NCBI GenBank assembly: GCA_015501595.1
Contig: JADNRX010000076.1
Span: forward strand, 115,298-179,297
Reading direction: 5' to 3'
Origin: Hymenopellis radicata
Taxonomy: Eukaryota; Basidiomycota; Agaricomycetes; Agaricales; Physalacriaceae
Length of the DNA stretch: 64,000 nucleotides
The notes below the pieces were generated by a model. That model saw nothing but the letters and a program-made list of their open reading frames with translations. It was not told the DNA's origin and did not search any database. Positions 21,496 through 33,666 of this stretch are shown here, piece by piece (position 1 is the first letter of the stretch; each line of letters begins with the position of its first letter). Position numbers and translations under genes: made by a program.

Positions 21496-24400
21496 TTAGT
21501 ATGCAAGAGTCTCCTTCCACCTCTCTACCAACTTCTCACCAGCAAACACCTCCTCGAGCACTTCCCTGACGTCCTCTACGTAGACAAATCTGATCCCAGT
21601 CTTCACGCTCTGTGGAACGTTCTCCTCAATGTCCGCCCTGTTAGCCGCTGGTGCGATGATCGTCTTGATACCGGCTCGGTGTGCAGCGAGGATTTTCTCT
21701 TTCAAGCCGCCGACTGGAAGCACCTGTCCTACTAAAGAAATCTCTCCGGTCATCGCTGTATGCAAATGAGCATTGACTCCACAAAGGAAACAATTCAAGA
21801 TTTACCGATATCGGGATTTATCCTGGTCTTTGTGAAAAGAGAGACAAAGGCAGATAAGATCGCTGTGCCAGCACTCGGTCCCTCTTTGCCTATGCTTCCC
21901 TCTGGCATATGCACATGAATATCCCGGTCGGTCAGGAATTGCTCGTTGGCACTTTCAGTAATTCCCAACTCGAATGCGTGCGCCTTGACCCAGCTCAGTC
22001 CAATCTGGGCACTCTCCCGAATGACCTCGCCAAGTTTACCAGTGAGCTGAAGACCGCCTTTCCCAGGCATACTCTACGCGGTAATCAGCAACATGAATAG
22101 CGTCAGTCGGCGATAACATACCATAGCTTCCACAGGCATGACAGCACCAGAGCCGTTACCCAGATAACCGAGACCGGTGCTCACTCCAGGAGGAGGTGTA
22201 TGCACATACATTCGGTCCTTCTGATAGATCGGAGGGCCGACATAGTCCTTCAAGGTATCTGGAGTGATACGTACATGCACGCTTTCTGGGATGGCCATAG
22301 GTTTCCTTTCCTGAGTCGTCACTGTCTTCTTGTCGTCAATTGCTTCGGATAACGCGACGATCGGTTCATTGCTAGGCGGTTCCTGTAATTCGACATACGT
22401 TGTCGAGGCTTCAGGATGTAGCAGCCGGGGGCTCCGGGAACACATCCTCTCCCAAATCCTGAACGAGTTTGAGAGCAGCCTTTCTGTAAATCTGAAGCAC
22501 GACGATGATTATGTGACTGTCATGAAAACACGGATATACACACCTTCTCGATGTGCTTCTTGAGATTTCTGACACCACTTTCGCGACAATAGTATTTGAT
22601 CAAAACGTCAACAGCGGACGGTTCCAACAAGACATCGGCCTCCTTCAAACCAGACGCTTCCTTCGCTTGAGGACCGAGATATTTGTCTGCAATGACAGCT
22701 TTCTCTTCCGAAACGTAGCCACTAACTTCCAAAACCTCCATTCGGTCCAAGAGTGGTGCCGGAATGGTGTCAAGATTGTTCGCTAAGTGCACGTAAGTCA
22801 CATTTCGCATTACATTGTGGCGTCAGACTGACCGGTGCATACGAAGAGAACTCGAGACAGATCAACGGGAACATCCATGCTGCAATGTCCTTGAGTACGC
22901 GCTCAAGAATTAGAGAGAGTAGACGCACTAGTGGTCCAAGAAGCTGTTGTTCTGCTCGGGGTCTAGCATCTCCAAAAGCGCACTAGAAGGATCGCCATTG
23001 ATACCACGGCCAATCTTATCCACCTCGTCGATCAGTACGAGTGGGTTTTCCGTCCCGACACGTTTCAAGGCTTGGATGATCTTGCCAGGCAGCGCACTAA
23101 ATAAGACATTAAACATATTCTGAGAGGTTGAAAGAGAGGTGGATCTCACCCAACGTAAGTTCTTCGGTGACCTTTTATCTCAGCAACATCGGTTAATCCA
23201 CCAACAGAAAATCGGAAGAATTGACGATTGAGAGCTCGCGAAATTGACTTTCCAATGGAGGTCTTTCCGACACCGGGAGGACCAACAAGACAAATGATCT
23301 TGCCTTCAACTGTACCGCGCAGTTTTGCCGACAGCCAAGAACTCGAGGATACGATCTTTGACATCCTTCAAGCCGTAGTGATCTTCATCCAGTACGACTT
23401 GGGCATTGGGGATAGAATAGTTCTCCGTAGAGTGTTGACCCCATGGTATCTAGTCAAGTTGAGTCTAGTATGTGGGCCACCCGCACAGGAACGCTTACCT
23501 GGGTCAACCACTCGAGATAATTCCGTGTAACATTGGCTTCAGAGGCGGCGGGTTCCAAACCAGCAAGTTTGCTGATCTCCTCGTCGAAGACTTTGCGTAC
23601 AACTTCGGGCATCTTGAGGACAGCGGCTCGTTCCTTGAACTTTTCGATGAGCTTGTCCTTACCGTCCGACTCCATGCCAAGTTCCTTCTTTATGCCTTTA
23701 AGCTGCTCCATCAGATAATACTCCCTCTGGCGCTTAGCAATCTTGGTGTCCACGTCCCTGGAGATCTTGCTCTGCAACTGGGCATTGATGAGCTCCTTCT
23801 TCAAGACTAGCAGAGCTTTCTGAAGACGATCTTCCACGACGAGACTTTCCAATACGTCCTGCAGTTCGCCAACTTCACCCGTTGAGACGGCAGCTGCGAA
23901 ATCGGCGAGCTTGTCGGGCTCATCGAAGACATTCGACGCGATCTGGTTGATGGAGAAATTGGTGATCTGATCGCGGAAGAGAGGGTTGAGCTGAGCGATG
24001 TCTTTGAAGACGGACACAATTTCGGACATGAACGCGCGAACGTGATGATTGTCCTTCTTGTAGGGCTGAGTAGATAGATTCTCGACCTTGACGATAGAAA
24101 TGTCATGATTGTGCAGGAACGAGGTTTGCGGAGGACCTATTAAGGCATTTGAACGTCCAGTCGATAATGTGAGTAAGATATGTTCGTACCAGAAATATCA
24201 TCTTCTGGAACGGCAGAAGGTGGCGGAGTTAGCAACTGGCTTTCCTCGCCGACTGTTTCCGGCCCAACTGTTTCCACTGTTGCGTTGGCAGAACCGCCGG
24301 CCTTGAGCAGGGATGTTATCTTGATTCTCCGATGGGGGTAGAGTACTGCCGTGAGACCTTCTTCCTTTTCATCCTGAGGATTGGCGCTGAAAACACTGGT

Positions 24401-25090
24401 TATTTGGGCGAAGACACCAACGGGGTGCACGGAATCCAGATTGGTAATAACATCACTGTCTGAATGTTCGTCCTTGAGAAGGAAAGCACCGAGATATGGT
24501 TGACCGCGTTTCATCATGTCCTTGATAGCAGCGACGACGTGAGGGTCCCGTACGACGACAGCTTTGTAGAAACCGGGGAAGAGCGGGCGGCGAACGATGG
24601 GTAAAGCCAAAACCTGGGGATAAACTTCCGGAACCGACTGTCGGGCAATGGTTCCCGACTGGGGCGAAGACGATGTCGAAGGCTTGCTGCCACCACTACT
24701 GGACGATGAAGGAGGCGTGGAATCGCTGGATGAAGGTGGCGCAGACTCTGCCGAGGACGAATTTGAAGGACTCTCGTCGTCCGACGACGACAGCCTGATT
24801 TTGGCCTCCTCTATTTCCTCTGCCTCCTCCGCGTCGTCGAGCGCCTTCTTGACCTCTTCCTCAGCTTCGTCGCCGGGTCTCGGTTTGGAATTTATCCATC
24901 GCGGATGATGAACGGTGGGCGACCGTTGTACGAGGCGCGAGACGGAAGAGGAAAAGGATCTGCTGTCCCAACCATTCACGAGCGACGACGACCGCGAACC
25001 GACTTCAAAGGTTGACAGAGCGCGTCGCGAACATTGCTGTGTCAATGAAGGGATGGCGCCCGACCGCAGACTCCTTCCGAGCCAACTCAT
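21496..25090 (-). CDS. PIM1: Mitochondrial Lon protease, apparent frameshift near 22430
   Basis: This ATP-dependent matrix protease degrades damaged proteins and supports mitochondrial DNA maintenance. The presequence begins [20 protein letters not shown] and is followed by an acidic Ser-rich insert. The LON substrate domain starts with [20 protein letters not shown]. The AAA module has Walker [34 protein letters not shown] (Walker B) and a conserved arginine-rich sensor region. The protease domain has [19 protein letters not shown] (catalytic Ser) and [19 protein letters not shown] (catalytic Lys). Eight or more short introns keep phase. At 22424-22436 a run of five C (coding strand) leaves [14 protein letters not shown] out of frame with [18 protein letters not shown]; dropping one C restores the frame. 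No intron fits. This is either an assembly indel or a disabling mutation. Confidence 0.93.
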
Positions 25091-25297
25091 GGCGGCAGAC
25101 GACTGCCAGCTCAGAGAAAGATATTCCCGTCAAAGTAGTCCTCGACGCCGTGTCCAGCGATGAGAACGAGGGGAATAGAGGGTGTCGATGGTAAAAGGAA
25201 AGCAGTTGGTAACAAGTCGGCCTGACGCAAGCTCGAATGCAAATTTGGCTTCTCACATAAGCTGATTACCCATTCTGGGAGTTATCTGATAACGAAC

Positions 25298-25732
25298 ATG
25301 GCGCGAGGCGTCAAGGCCAGGTGAGGCCAGGGTCTCAGAGCCTCTGCCAGTGCCGTTTCGATCGTGTAGATAGACATGTATTACTTTCACGTCTTTTTTG
25401 GGGATGCCCGATTAGGAAATCGCGCATCCTCCATCGTCGTTCGCATTTTCTCCCCACCCTCCAACTCCCTTTACGTGGTGGGTTGTCTGGATCCGTGTCC
25501 AGGTCCAGGTCAGCCTTCCACCCGAGTCTTCGGCTGCCCGTGGCGATTCGGTTTCCCTCTCCCACATCCTGGTGTGGCGTCCCTCACGGAAACCGTCTCG
25601 CCTGCTGTTTTCCCTCAGCCGGGACCTTACCCCAAACCACCCGGTATCAACGATACCGGCTTTCTCTTCTCCTCACCACGCACGTCGCCACTTAGCTTGG
25701 CCAAAGATCATACCAGAATAATGTACACGTAA
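25298..25732 (+). CDS. Small hypothetical gene
   Basis: A short first exon at 25298-25320 (MARGVKAR) ends in a good donor, GTGAGG. An open frame at about 25376-25732 reads RIFSPPSNSLYVVGCLDPCP, then TETVSPAVFPQPGPYPKPPG, ending HTRIMYT. I do not recognise the protein, and the splice acceptor is not certain. The gene would be divergent from the Lon gene with 207 bp between the starts. The alternative is non-coding 5' sequence. Confidence 0.25.
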
Positions 25733-25745
25733 ATAGTCGTCAAGA

Positions 25746-26758
25746 TCATATCTTGCCCTCAAATGGCACCCTGAGAATCCCAACACTAATTTCTGCACTA
25801 TCTGCAGGATGCGCAAGTCGTTTTTCGCCTGCTGGTGAAGGCATGGCAATAAACACTGCCAGTTGCAGTAATGGTGATACCGCTTTCTCGCGTATTGAGC
25901 CATTATCCGAGTTTGAGTCCACTGTAGAACTCGACCAGTCTTTCGACTTGAAAAACAAGGACCGTACACTCTTCTTCTTCTTGGGTTGATTTGTAATAGA
26001 AGTAATCTTTTCGAGGGAGACTGGCTGTAGCAACGTTCAGCGAACAGATCCCAGGCGTGTGACGACATTCCTTGCCTTGATATTATTCCAGCTAGATTCG
26101 TGAGAAGGCGCATTTATCCACACATCGTGAAAGGCAGGTCGGTTTGGTGTCGTAAATCTTGAAGCATAATAGAGTGGCCGCACGTCCAACCCGAGTCTTC
26201 GTCTTCTCCGATTGCGCCTGACGCGCCAGACACAGTACACCATGCAGAACAAGGCCATACTGCCAACAACGGAACACGATACGTATCTATGAGGAACCAG
26301 TAAGCATCACGGTGAGCTTTCGTAGTTATCACAAGAACTTGCAATATCGTGGGGCCATTCATGGAAATGTCATACGTCGAGACAGAGGATGACATGACCG
26401 AAGGCGATTCTACGAAGGAGAGGACCTGAAGACATTAAGAGTTGAATGCACGGGTCGGAGTTCGCTCCTTGGGCGCTTTTGATGCGAAGGAGCTATGGCC
26501 GCATACGATGAGGGTAGCCTAAGAAGCGAGCGGAGCTCACCACCACAAGCTTTATACTCGGGATAGACAATGAGGCATTCTGTATTCGCTAGTCTCGCCG
26601 CCCCCAGGAGGGTGGCAGACAATACCGTGACGCCAGAGATGTGAAAGACAGAAAGAGGCGACAGAAGCAAAGTAATGAAAGACTGTCTTACTATAACATC
26701 TCCAATGATAGATAGTATTGGGGCGCAAGCGCGACTCCTTGGGGACATGAACGGTCTT
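25746..26758 (-). CDS. Putative single-pass membrane protein, unrecognised
   Basis: Coding-like segments in order: an N-terminal hydrophobic, Cys-containing part (TVLSATLLGAARLANTECLI, VYPEYKACGG); a Ser/Thr-rich stretch (SSSVSTYDISMNGPTILQ); and a transmembrane segment CSVVGSMALFCMVYCVWRV followed by a strongly basic RRNRRRRRLG stop-transfer. A C-terminal cytoplasmic tail follows (QPKKKKSVRSLFFKSKDWSS, AVFIAMPSPAGEKRLAHP, GILRVPFEGKI, stop 25746). The layout suggests a small ectodomain, one membrane pass and a cytosolic tail, a common Agaricomycete architecture. Frames change at three places where short introns are plausible. No function is assigned. Confidence 0.4.
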
Positions 26759-26952
26759 CAAGTAGTGTCGGAAGGCTTTATGAGAACTCCGGGTTAGCGG
26801 TCAAGTGTGTTTCCAACTTACACACCCTCGGAGTCCGAAAAAACTGAAATATTAATATTACATCTGAAGACACTTTGTACAAGAGAGGCATCGTCACGTC
26901 CTGTTGTCAAAGAGTCAATATAGATTCCACGGATGCAGAGGACACCGACGCG

Positions 26953-27234
26953 TCAAAACTCATCTCGCTTAGATCTCTGTTTGAGTGACTGAATATCGAC
27001 TCTTTGGACGCCCTCGGCTGACTTGAGCTGAGATAGAACCTGCTCCTGCTGTTCTGCCCACACATCCTTGGGCACGCTCACTAACTGTACGTTGTCAAGC
27101 GCTCCGACGGGTCCGACATGGGTGATGGATGGGTGAACAGAGCTCAGTGTGTGAGGAGACCTCTTAAACGGCGAGGCAGATGCCAGCGTAACCGCCAGAT
27201 AGGTGTTCAGTTCGTGGTTCATCGTGGTGGTCAT
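26953..27234 (-). CDS. Small hypothetical protein, 93 residues
   Basis: An uninterrupted frame, MTTTMNHELNTYLAVTLASA to LKQRSKRDEF, with balanced composition (a hydrophobic start, a Gln/Val-rich helical middle, a charged end). It is divergent from the inositol polyphosphate multikinase gene with only 66 bp between start codons. I do not recognise a family. It could be a genuine small conserved protein or a chance frame. Confidence 0.4.
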   Translation of the reverse strand: MTTTMNHELNTYLAVTLASASPFKRSPHTLSSVHPSITHVGPVGALDNVQLVSVPKDVWAEQQEQVLSQLKSAEGVQRVDIQSLKQRSKRDEF

Positions 27235-27300
27235 GGTTATGACGACGATGCACCGCCACGTGAACTGTTAAACGATCGATTAACTTGATCACTAACAGCC

Positions 27301-28351
27301 ATGGCGGAAGTGACCCACACAGTTCCCCTTGCCTCCCAGGTCGGCGGTCATGCGGGTGTTCTCACCAGCGAGGACGGCTCCCTTCTAATCAAGCCCGCTT
27401 TACCCCTCGAACATAAGTTTTACCAGTCTCTTACCAGTGACCCTGCGTTCGCGCCTCTACGCCCATTCACTCCAAAGTTCTTGGGAACCTTGAAGCTCGA
27501 AGGACAGGCCACCGAGGGTGATTTGGGAATTGAAGTTGCGCAAGTCACGGATGCGGGCGTCCAGAAAGATAAGTCTAACGCACTTGAGAAGAAACGTCTA
27601 TTTATCATGATATACTGTAAACACAGTCCCTTGTGCTCGAGAACTTGTCCCACCCCTTCTCGAAGCCAAATATCCTCGACATCAAGCTCGGAACCGTCCT
27701 CTATGATGAATCGGCTTCACCCGAGAAGATTGAGCGCATGCTCAAGGCCGCGCGGGACACCACCTCTTGGGAATCTGGTGTTCGTTTGACCGGTTTCCAG
27801 GTATATTTTCTTCTAACCTGTATCTCAGCATGCTGAGTCCCCTCTAGGTCTACGATAACGCGACTGGGGAGCCGGTCAACACCCCAAAGTCCTACGGGAA
27901 AACCATCAAGGTTTCTGACCTCCCAGATGGCATCGCCAAGTTCTTTCCCGTACCATCTAGCGAATCAACAAGCGGAATCCGCGTGGAATTGTTGCTGCCC
28001 ATTTTGAAAGCTTTTCAGGAGGATATTACAGATATCCGTGAAGCATACGCCAGTTATGAAATCAGGATGGTAGGAGGAAGCCTCCTTCTCGTGTACGAAG
28101 GGGATTCAGCCAAAGCTGAGGAAGGCGTCAAGTGGATGCTCGAGGGTGACGAAGAGGAGGAGGAGGAAGATGACGAAGAGGAGGAAGATGATGCAAAGAA
28201 GAAGCCCGGACCACCCTACACGGTCAAACTCATCGACTTTGCTCACACACGGCTTGTTCCAGGACATGGACCTGATGAAGGTGTATTAAAGGGTTTCGAC
28301 ACGGTTTTGAGTCTGTTAGACGGCAGGATTAAACAACTGGAAAGCTTGTAG
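27301..28351 (+). CDS. ARG82: Inositol polyphosphate multikinase
   Basis: IPK-family kinase that phosphorylates inositol polyphosphates (IP3 to IP5), supplying precursors for pyrophosphates and affecting transcription and phosphate responses. The N-terminus has VGGHAGVLTSEDGSLLIKPA. The family signature PNILDIKLGTVL (PxxxDxKxG class) lies in exon 2, RLTGFQVYDNATGE spans an intron at 27799-27848, and the end has GGSLLLVYEGDS and VKLIDFAHTRLVPGHGPDEG with the catalytic SLL and IDF motifs. An acidic linker (EGDEEEEEEDDEEEEDD) precedes the last block. The exon 1/2 join between about 27560 and 27626 is not resolved: QKDK and SLVLENLSHPF clearly belong together, but no standard GT-AG pair fits in phase. 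Confidence 0.92.
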
Positions 28352-28544
28352 ATTAGATGAAGACATGTAATGAGCTATGTAAAATCTTAGACCAGTGTTA
28401 GCCAACTTGTAACGAATGTAAGAAAGTTGACATCTCTCAGGCCGACAACAGATACAATTCCTTGTCGTAGTGCTACTCACTGTCAGCTCGATCATACGAC
28501 GACGATCAGAGTTAACACCGATCTGACTTGACTTGTTTACCATC

Positions 28545-29786
28545 ATGTGCGGTCGATTTGCACTTCATCTAGCGGTATCTTTGAATCACAGAAACAGTCA
28601 ACTCGTCTATTCAACTCTCTTTTATGTAGCATCGTGACATACAAGAGCAACTCGCTGCCCAAGAATGGATCAATCAAGACCAATTCGTGCCGCGCTATAA
28701 CGTCGCACCGCGCTCTCAGGCTCCTGTCCTGCGAAGATCGCAGCCTTCTGGTTCCGGCTCGGCTTCGTCCGAAGCATCTTCTAGCACGAACGCTGGCGAT
28801 GCACCACTTGTCTTGCATACAATGAAGTGGGGTCTTGTGCCGCACTGGTCCAAGTTTGAGGACTTGAAGATGAATACCACGAATGCTCGTGCGGAGAACC
28901 TCGTGGAGGGTACTGGTATGTGGAACAGTATCAAAGGCCGCAACCGATGCGCGGTGGTTTGTCATGGGTCAGCTATTCTCTCAAGCTGTTTTGCGTGCCT
29001 GCCTCTGATAGCGGTGTATCTAGCTACTACGAATGGCTAGCAAAGGGCAGGACAAGCTACCTCATTTGACGCGTCACAAGTCGGGGAACAGACTTATGCT
29101 CATGGCTGGGTTGTACGACTCCGTGGTTCTTGAAGGTATTCGCCTTCGTAACGCGTACGTGCTCTTGTACTTATGAGAACTAGGCCAGACCGAACGCCTT
29201 TGGACCTTCACAATTGTCACCACGGAGGCGAACAAAGATTTTCAATGGTTGCATGAGCGGCAGCCCGTAATCCTATCTAATCCCGATGCTCTCAATGCAT
29301 GGCTGGATACAACATCGAAGAAATGGGACGACAAGCTCTGCAAACTGCTAGAACCATATTCCGACCGAAAGTCGCCGCTTGAATGGTGCGTATCTCGCCT
29401 AAAACGTGTAACACATTTTGAACGAGTTCCCTTAGCTACAAAGTCCCTAAAGAGGTCGGTAAGGTTGGGACTGAGTCTTCGACCTTCATACAACCTATCG
29501 AGAAGAGGAAAGACGGGATTGAGGCCATGTTTGCGAAGCAGAAGACGAAACCTGTGTCTTCGGCAACCACTTCAAGGTCGCCCATAAAGGCAAACGACCA
29601 TAAGCGCAAGAAACCTGCCTCAGTTTCTACGCCCTCAAAGCCAGCGGCATCTTCCAAGGCCGAAGATGATGCCCACAGTGATGACGAGGTCCTCATTGTT
29701 GACGCACCTCCTGCGAAGAAGGTACGACTCGTCTACTCTCCTCATGTTGTCTAATACGAGTCTCTATGCAGAAGAAGCGTTCATAG
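28545..29786 (+). CDS. HMCES-type SRAP protein (abasic-site crosslinker)
   Basis: The SRAP family forms a covalent thiazolidine link through its N-terminal Cys2 to abasic sites in single-stranded DNA, shielding them during replication. The start MCGRFALHLA gives the catalytic Cys2 after Met removal. Further landmarks are RYNVAPRSQAPVLRRS, MKWGLVPHWSKFEDLK, TTNARAENL, then YYEWLAKG (across an intron), RLMLMAGLYDSVV, TIVTTEANKDFQWLHERQPV and the C-terminal basic PPAKKKKRS. The family HxRMP-type motif reads HERQPVIL. An about 90-residue Ser/Lys-rich tail with SDDEVLIVDAP could hold a SUMO- or PIP-type interaction site. At least five introns are needed. The length of about 330 residues fits fungal members. 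Confidence 0.92.
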
Positions 29787-30459
29787 GATGTTGAAGGTTC
29801 CCCCAGATTTTTTGGCGATATCATTGAACCTAGCCATTTCTTGCATTCTACAATTTTGTACTATTATCGACACGCTACAACCGTGACATTCTAGCCAAGA
29901 AGGACATGTTTTTGCTACTTGCGATGCTATTACTTAGAGGGCTATTGATGAACCATATTTCATCCCTGGGCTCGGTCATGAAGACATGGGGATGAAAGCG
30001 CTCGGCGGGAATCGAGCACCTGCTAGTGCTGCCGTGAGTGGCGCTCAGCTTGTGAACGTGATTCGACTCATCTTCTTCCCAAATATGATGTTGGTGTTGA
30101 ACATTGATCAAAGGAGCTTATAACATTGCTCGCAACCTCAGCGCTCAGCGCTCAGCCAGACTCCACGTTCTCCGAGTCCTAGTACCATCCTCTGATCCGC
30201 TGAACTTCAACGAGAGTTCGGCAACCATGCATGACATGTGGGTTGGGGCATCGGCGAGTTTCTTCGGCCAGGATTACCTTACATTCACGCTGAGCAAGAA
30301 TAATCAATAATCATGGCTCAACCGAAGACTTATAAAAAGGGAGCGGAAAACCACGACTCACTCAACTTCATGGAACCGCCCCACGAATAATAAGGTTTGG
30401 ATTAGGGAAGTAAAGTCATGTGATACAGTCAAGGGTTCGATTGAACTTGTCCGTCTCAT
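29787..30459. other. Intergenic, nothing recognised
   Basis: Convergent 3' flanks of the HMCES gene and the small gene at 30460. A short run of GCTCAGC repeats near 30139-30157 is the only pattern; the open frames are short and look accidental. Confidence 0.4.
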
Positions 30460-30981
30460 TCACGCCACAATACTTTCACAGATTTTTTTCCCTTGCGAGA
30501 GCGAATGGGAAGGAGTCTGGTTTGGCACGATCTCGTTTGTGATGTTTTGTGGTTTATGATGTTGAGAAGCGCGCGCCAAACGCGAGGCTTCGGCAATACG
30601 GGCTAAGCGGACCGACATAACTCCCACGGAGGCAGTCGATTTCACGGATTTATCGGCTGCCTGCCCCTTGTCAATGGAGGACGATGGCACTTCAGAGGAC
30701 ACATCTGGGCGGATCTTCTCCTTGCGGAGGCTGGCTCGGTGAAGCGCGACTCGCTGACTCTGCTTGCGCCTCTCCTCCGCCAAGGCGGTGGGATTGTCGC
30801 GGCTGGAAAAATTTCACAAGTCAGCTTATCAATGAAGGAATGGCTAAGCCACTCACGCCATAGCGGCCACCTTCTCGCGCCTCCGGATGCTTGCCAGAGT
30901 GGGAGTGTCCGTACGTTTATGGCGTATGGTGCGTCTGTCAGGATTGGCTGCTTTGAACGCTTCAAAAAGCGCGTCTGACAT
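30460..30981 (-). CDS. Small basic hypothetical protein
   Basis: Two exons: 30860-30981 (MSDALFEAFKAANPDRRTIR ... REKVAAMA) and 30460-30802 (RDNPTALAEERRKQSQRVAL onward), joined by a GT-AG intron of about 57 bp with donor GTGAGT and acceptor TTCCAG. The product is about 155 residues, Arg/Lys/Ser-rich and helical in the first half. I do not recognise it; nuclear localisation is plausible from composition alone. Confidence 0.5.
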
Positions 30982-31296
30982 GGTGGCAACTTGCAAGAGT
31001 AAGAATCAAGGTAAGAATCCCCATATAATCAGTCTTCGCAAAGTCTTCGCGTACGTGCTGATGGGGACTTGCCTTGCCGGTCGTCGGAGTGCGAAGATTT
31101 GTAGCGGCCCGAGAGATGCCGGCGTCGAGTCTACTTCGTATTATATCGAACCACCGTCTTGGCACTGTGCTTCGTTGAATCTTACTCTCTGTGTATAACG
31201 GAAGACTTACCTCCGCCAAATTCTGATGAGTGGATGAATTGCACTCTTTGCACCGCCAGTGCAACAACTAGTCGTTCCTCACTTATGACTTGGCGA
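30982..31296. other. Intergenic, nothing recognised
   Basis: Upstream of the small basic gene. It contains short open frames without coding character. Confidence 0.4.
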
Positions 31297-31445
31297 GCGC
31301 TATGACCGGTCTGCCAATCATGTTTTTACCGGGCCAAATGCTTTGGTATGCGCTTTTTCTGGCTCTTCCTTTCTGAACTTTTGTTGACGTTGGCTGTTTG
31401 AGACATTTTAGTTGTTCTTTCGTGATCAATACAGATGTAGAAGAT
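31297..31445 (-). repeat. Dispersed ~145-bp repeat, copy 1
   Basis: About 90 percent identical by eye to the reverse complement of 42691-42831. Shared landmarks on the minus strand are ATCTTCTACATC, CTCAAACAGCCAACGTCAAC, AAAAGTTCAGAAAGGAAGAG and a GGTCATAGCG end. I find no terminal inverted repeats or target-site duplications. Confidence 0.75.
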
Positions 31446-31490
31446 CGTGTACACAAGTGTGTTAAGACCATACTAAGCAACGCCTCTACA

Positions 31491-33330
31491 TCAGTTATAT
31501 TCTACGTTCTCCCATCGTCCAGGATCCAATGCTCCAAGTCTTTTCAATGCGTCTCCCCCGCTCACTATCATTCTGATAACAGTTACCTTCTCAACCCTTC
31601 CCAGATTATCTGCTCGACCGACTACCCAACATTCATGACCTTGATTCCCGATCAGTGTGTAATAGTCCTCCGGGATGCACTGGGTGTGAAGAGCGACCAC
31701 AGGGAACTCATGCATGTTAGAAGCCTCCATGACGACAATTCTACCAGTACGGGGACTGAGTGTCTCCCCACCTATCTCTGCTAGTCCCTTCAAGAAGCAT
31801 CGTTCCAGGCGGTATCCTCTATGCCGATAAACACCGTTCTCCTCATCGTACTGTACAGCTTCGAACAAAAAGACACGTTTCGGAAGGGTTGTTTCCTTCA
31901 CTTGACGCCAGGATGGGCACCAAACGTATCTTCCATCCCCGGGATGCGGATAGAGGAAAAGTAAATCTCCTCGGTACCGCGCCTGCATCGTCTCTATGAG
32001 ACGTCTCCAAGCATCTTCCGGACTCTGGGTTGGGATGTATGCTGGCAGCGCCGGAGATCTGAGGAGATATGCAAGGCCAGCAATCTTATCCAGCTCATTT
32101 ACTGCTGCGCGGTGGCGCATAGCGACAAGAACCGGGAACACGTTGTCTACTTCCTGTGAAAACTCTGCGAAAGATGCAAGTGAGTCGTAGAATTTTCCCA
32201 CTTCGGGTCGACGTATATGCCTGTCTCTTCATGAACAGCAGGGTTAATTGGAGATTCACTCGCGATACCTGCTATGATGCTGTCGACACTGATCTCCTGC
32301 AGAGTCCACGCACGGTTTAACCAATGACGGTCACTGGCGAGGTCTCCTATTCGAAAAGGACGGCCCAGACCGCTGTAATAGTGGACTATCGTCTGGTTTT
32401 GGTGATAGACGTTGCCAATGGTAGGAACGTCTAGCTTCCACTCCCCAAGGCGCACAGACTCTTTTTCAGGAGCCCCACCTGGCGCAGACATAGAACATCG
32501 AGCCACACGTATTCCAAGCCGTAATTGAGTAGCTCAATACGAATCCGTTCCAACGCTGTGTTTATGGGGATTGGCACGGGCCACTCGCGCGAGTTTATGG
32601 GAGTGACGACCTCGTGGCGCAGTTCTGGACTCATCCAGCTATGAGAGATGGCCGCAATGCGTCCAGTTATGGTCCAGGATGGAACCACGCGGTTGCTGAA
32701 GAGATCCCAAACGCGACGAGGAGGCACATGAGGTTGAATGATGAGATTGCGCTCTGTGTTCAAAGCTGATGCACGCAATGAAACATCCTCTTCCTCGCAT
32801 GCTGTTAGCTCCTCTAGGGCTTTGGTCGGATCACTATGATACCAGCGGGACGAAGATGCGCATACGCCATCCCAAAGTCATATTGGGATTCAATACACGC
32901 ATGAAGCCGTTGTCTCCAGGCGGGTATCTCAAGAGTGTGGGCAGTTCCTAGGATATCGTTCAGTTCCTTCAACATCTCGGATAGGCCGAGACTATCACAA
33001 GCGATTGAGGCGAAGGAGGATGATATGACTCGTGATCCCGTGTACTGCAGCTGGAGGGGACTTCCATCTCAGGAGGCCCTCCCCAAGTTCAGCATGCGAA
33101 TGAATTGTGATTGTACGCGGCGAACTGCCAATGACCTGTGGCGTAGTGCGCCCAGTCTGTGCCAAAGCCTTGTCTCGTGCTGCTTCTCTGGCACGCCGTC
33201 TGCGCTCCTTGCGATCTTCGGATGATTCAAGAGACATCTGTTCGATTGGTGAATCGATAACAACGGGCGCCTGCGATGACTTGCCGGGTCGTTCATGCCT
33301 TTCTTTGAAATACGCGAAGTCAATCGGCAA
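31491..33330 (-). pseudogene. HET-domain gene copy, decayed tandem duplicate
   Basis: This is homologous along its length to the intact HET-domain gene at 33667-35454. Matching segments are PQVIGSSPRTITIHSHAELG, VPPRRVWDLFSNRVVPSW, AAISHSWMSPELRHEVVTP, LEYVWLDVLCLRQ, VPTIGNVYHQNQTIVHYYSG, HWLNRAWTLQEI and AMRHRAAVNELDKIAGLAYL, ending GRWENVEYN with its stop at 31491. The frame changes near 32850, near 32465 (after LCLRQ) and near 32190. The intact copy crosses the same regions without introns, so these are most likely indels. HET proteins control cell death after fusion of incompatible hyphae. This copy is probably dead, though the last 236 residues remain open as one frame. Confidence 0.8.
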
Positions 33331-33666
33331 CCTAACAACTCCAAGGGAAACGCACTCGAAAAGGACTGCTATATGATCGCACTAAGTCTACCTTCAGTTT
33401 TTTATCTTCCACTACTGTTCGTGGTACTGACCACATAAAATGACCAAAGTCGCCGTCAAATGAAAGGACGCAGAGACCCCAATATATCTGTGAATTAGGG
33501 CGGCGATCCAGACAGCTCAACGTGGTATACGTAGGCAACAGTAGTCTTGATGAGCCATCAGCTGACCCTTCTTCGCATGTTACACTTACAGTTAGGACGT
33601 CTCGAGTCTGATTATCAGAATGACACAAGGAACTTAACAGAGTATGCGCTAAACTCAAGATTGCAA

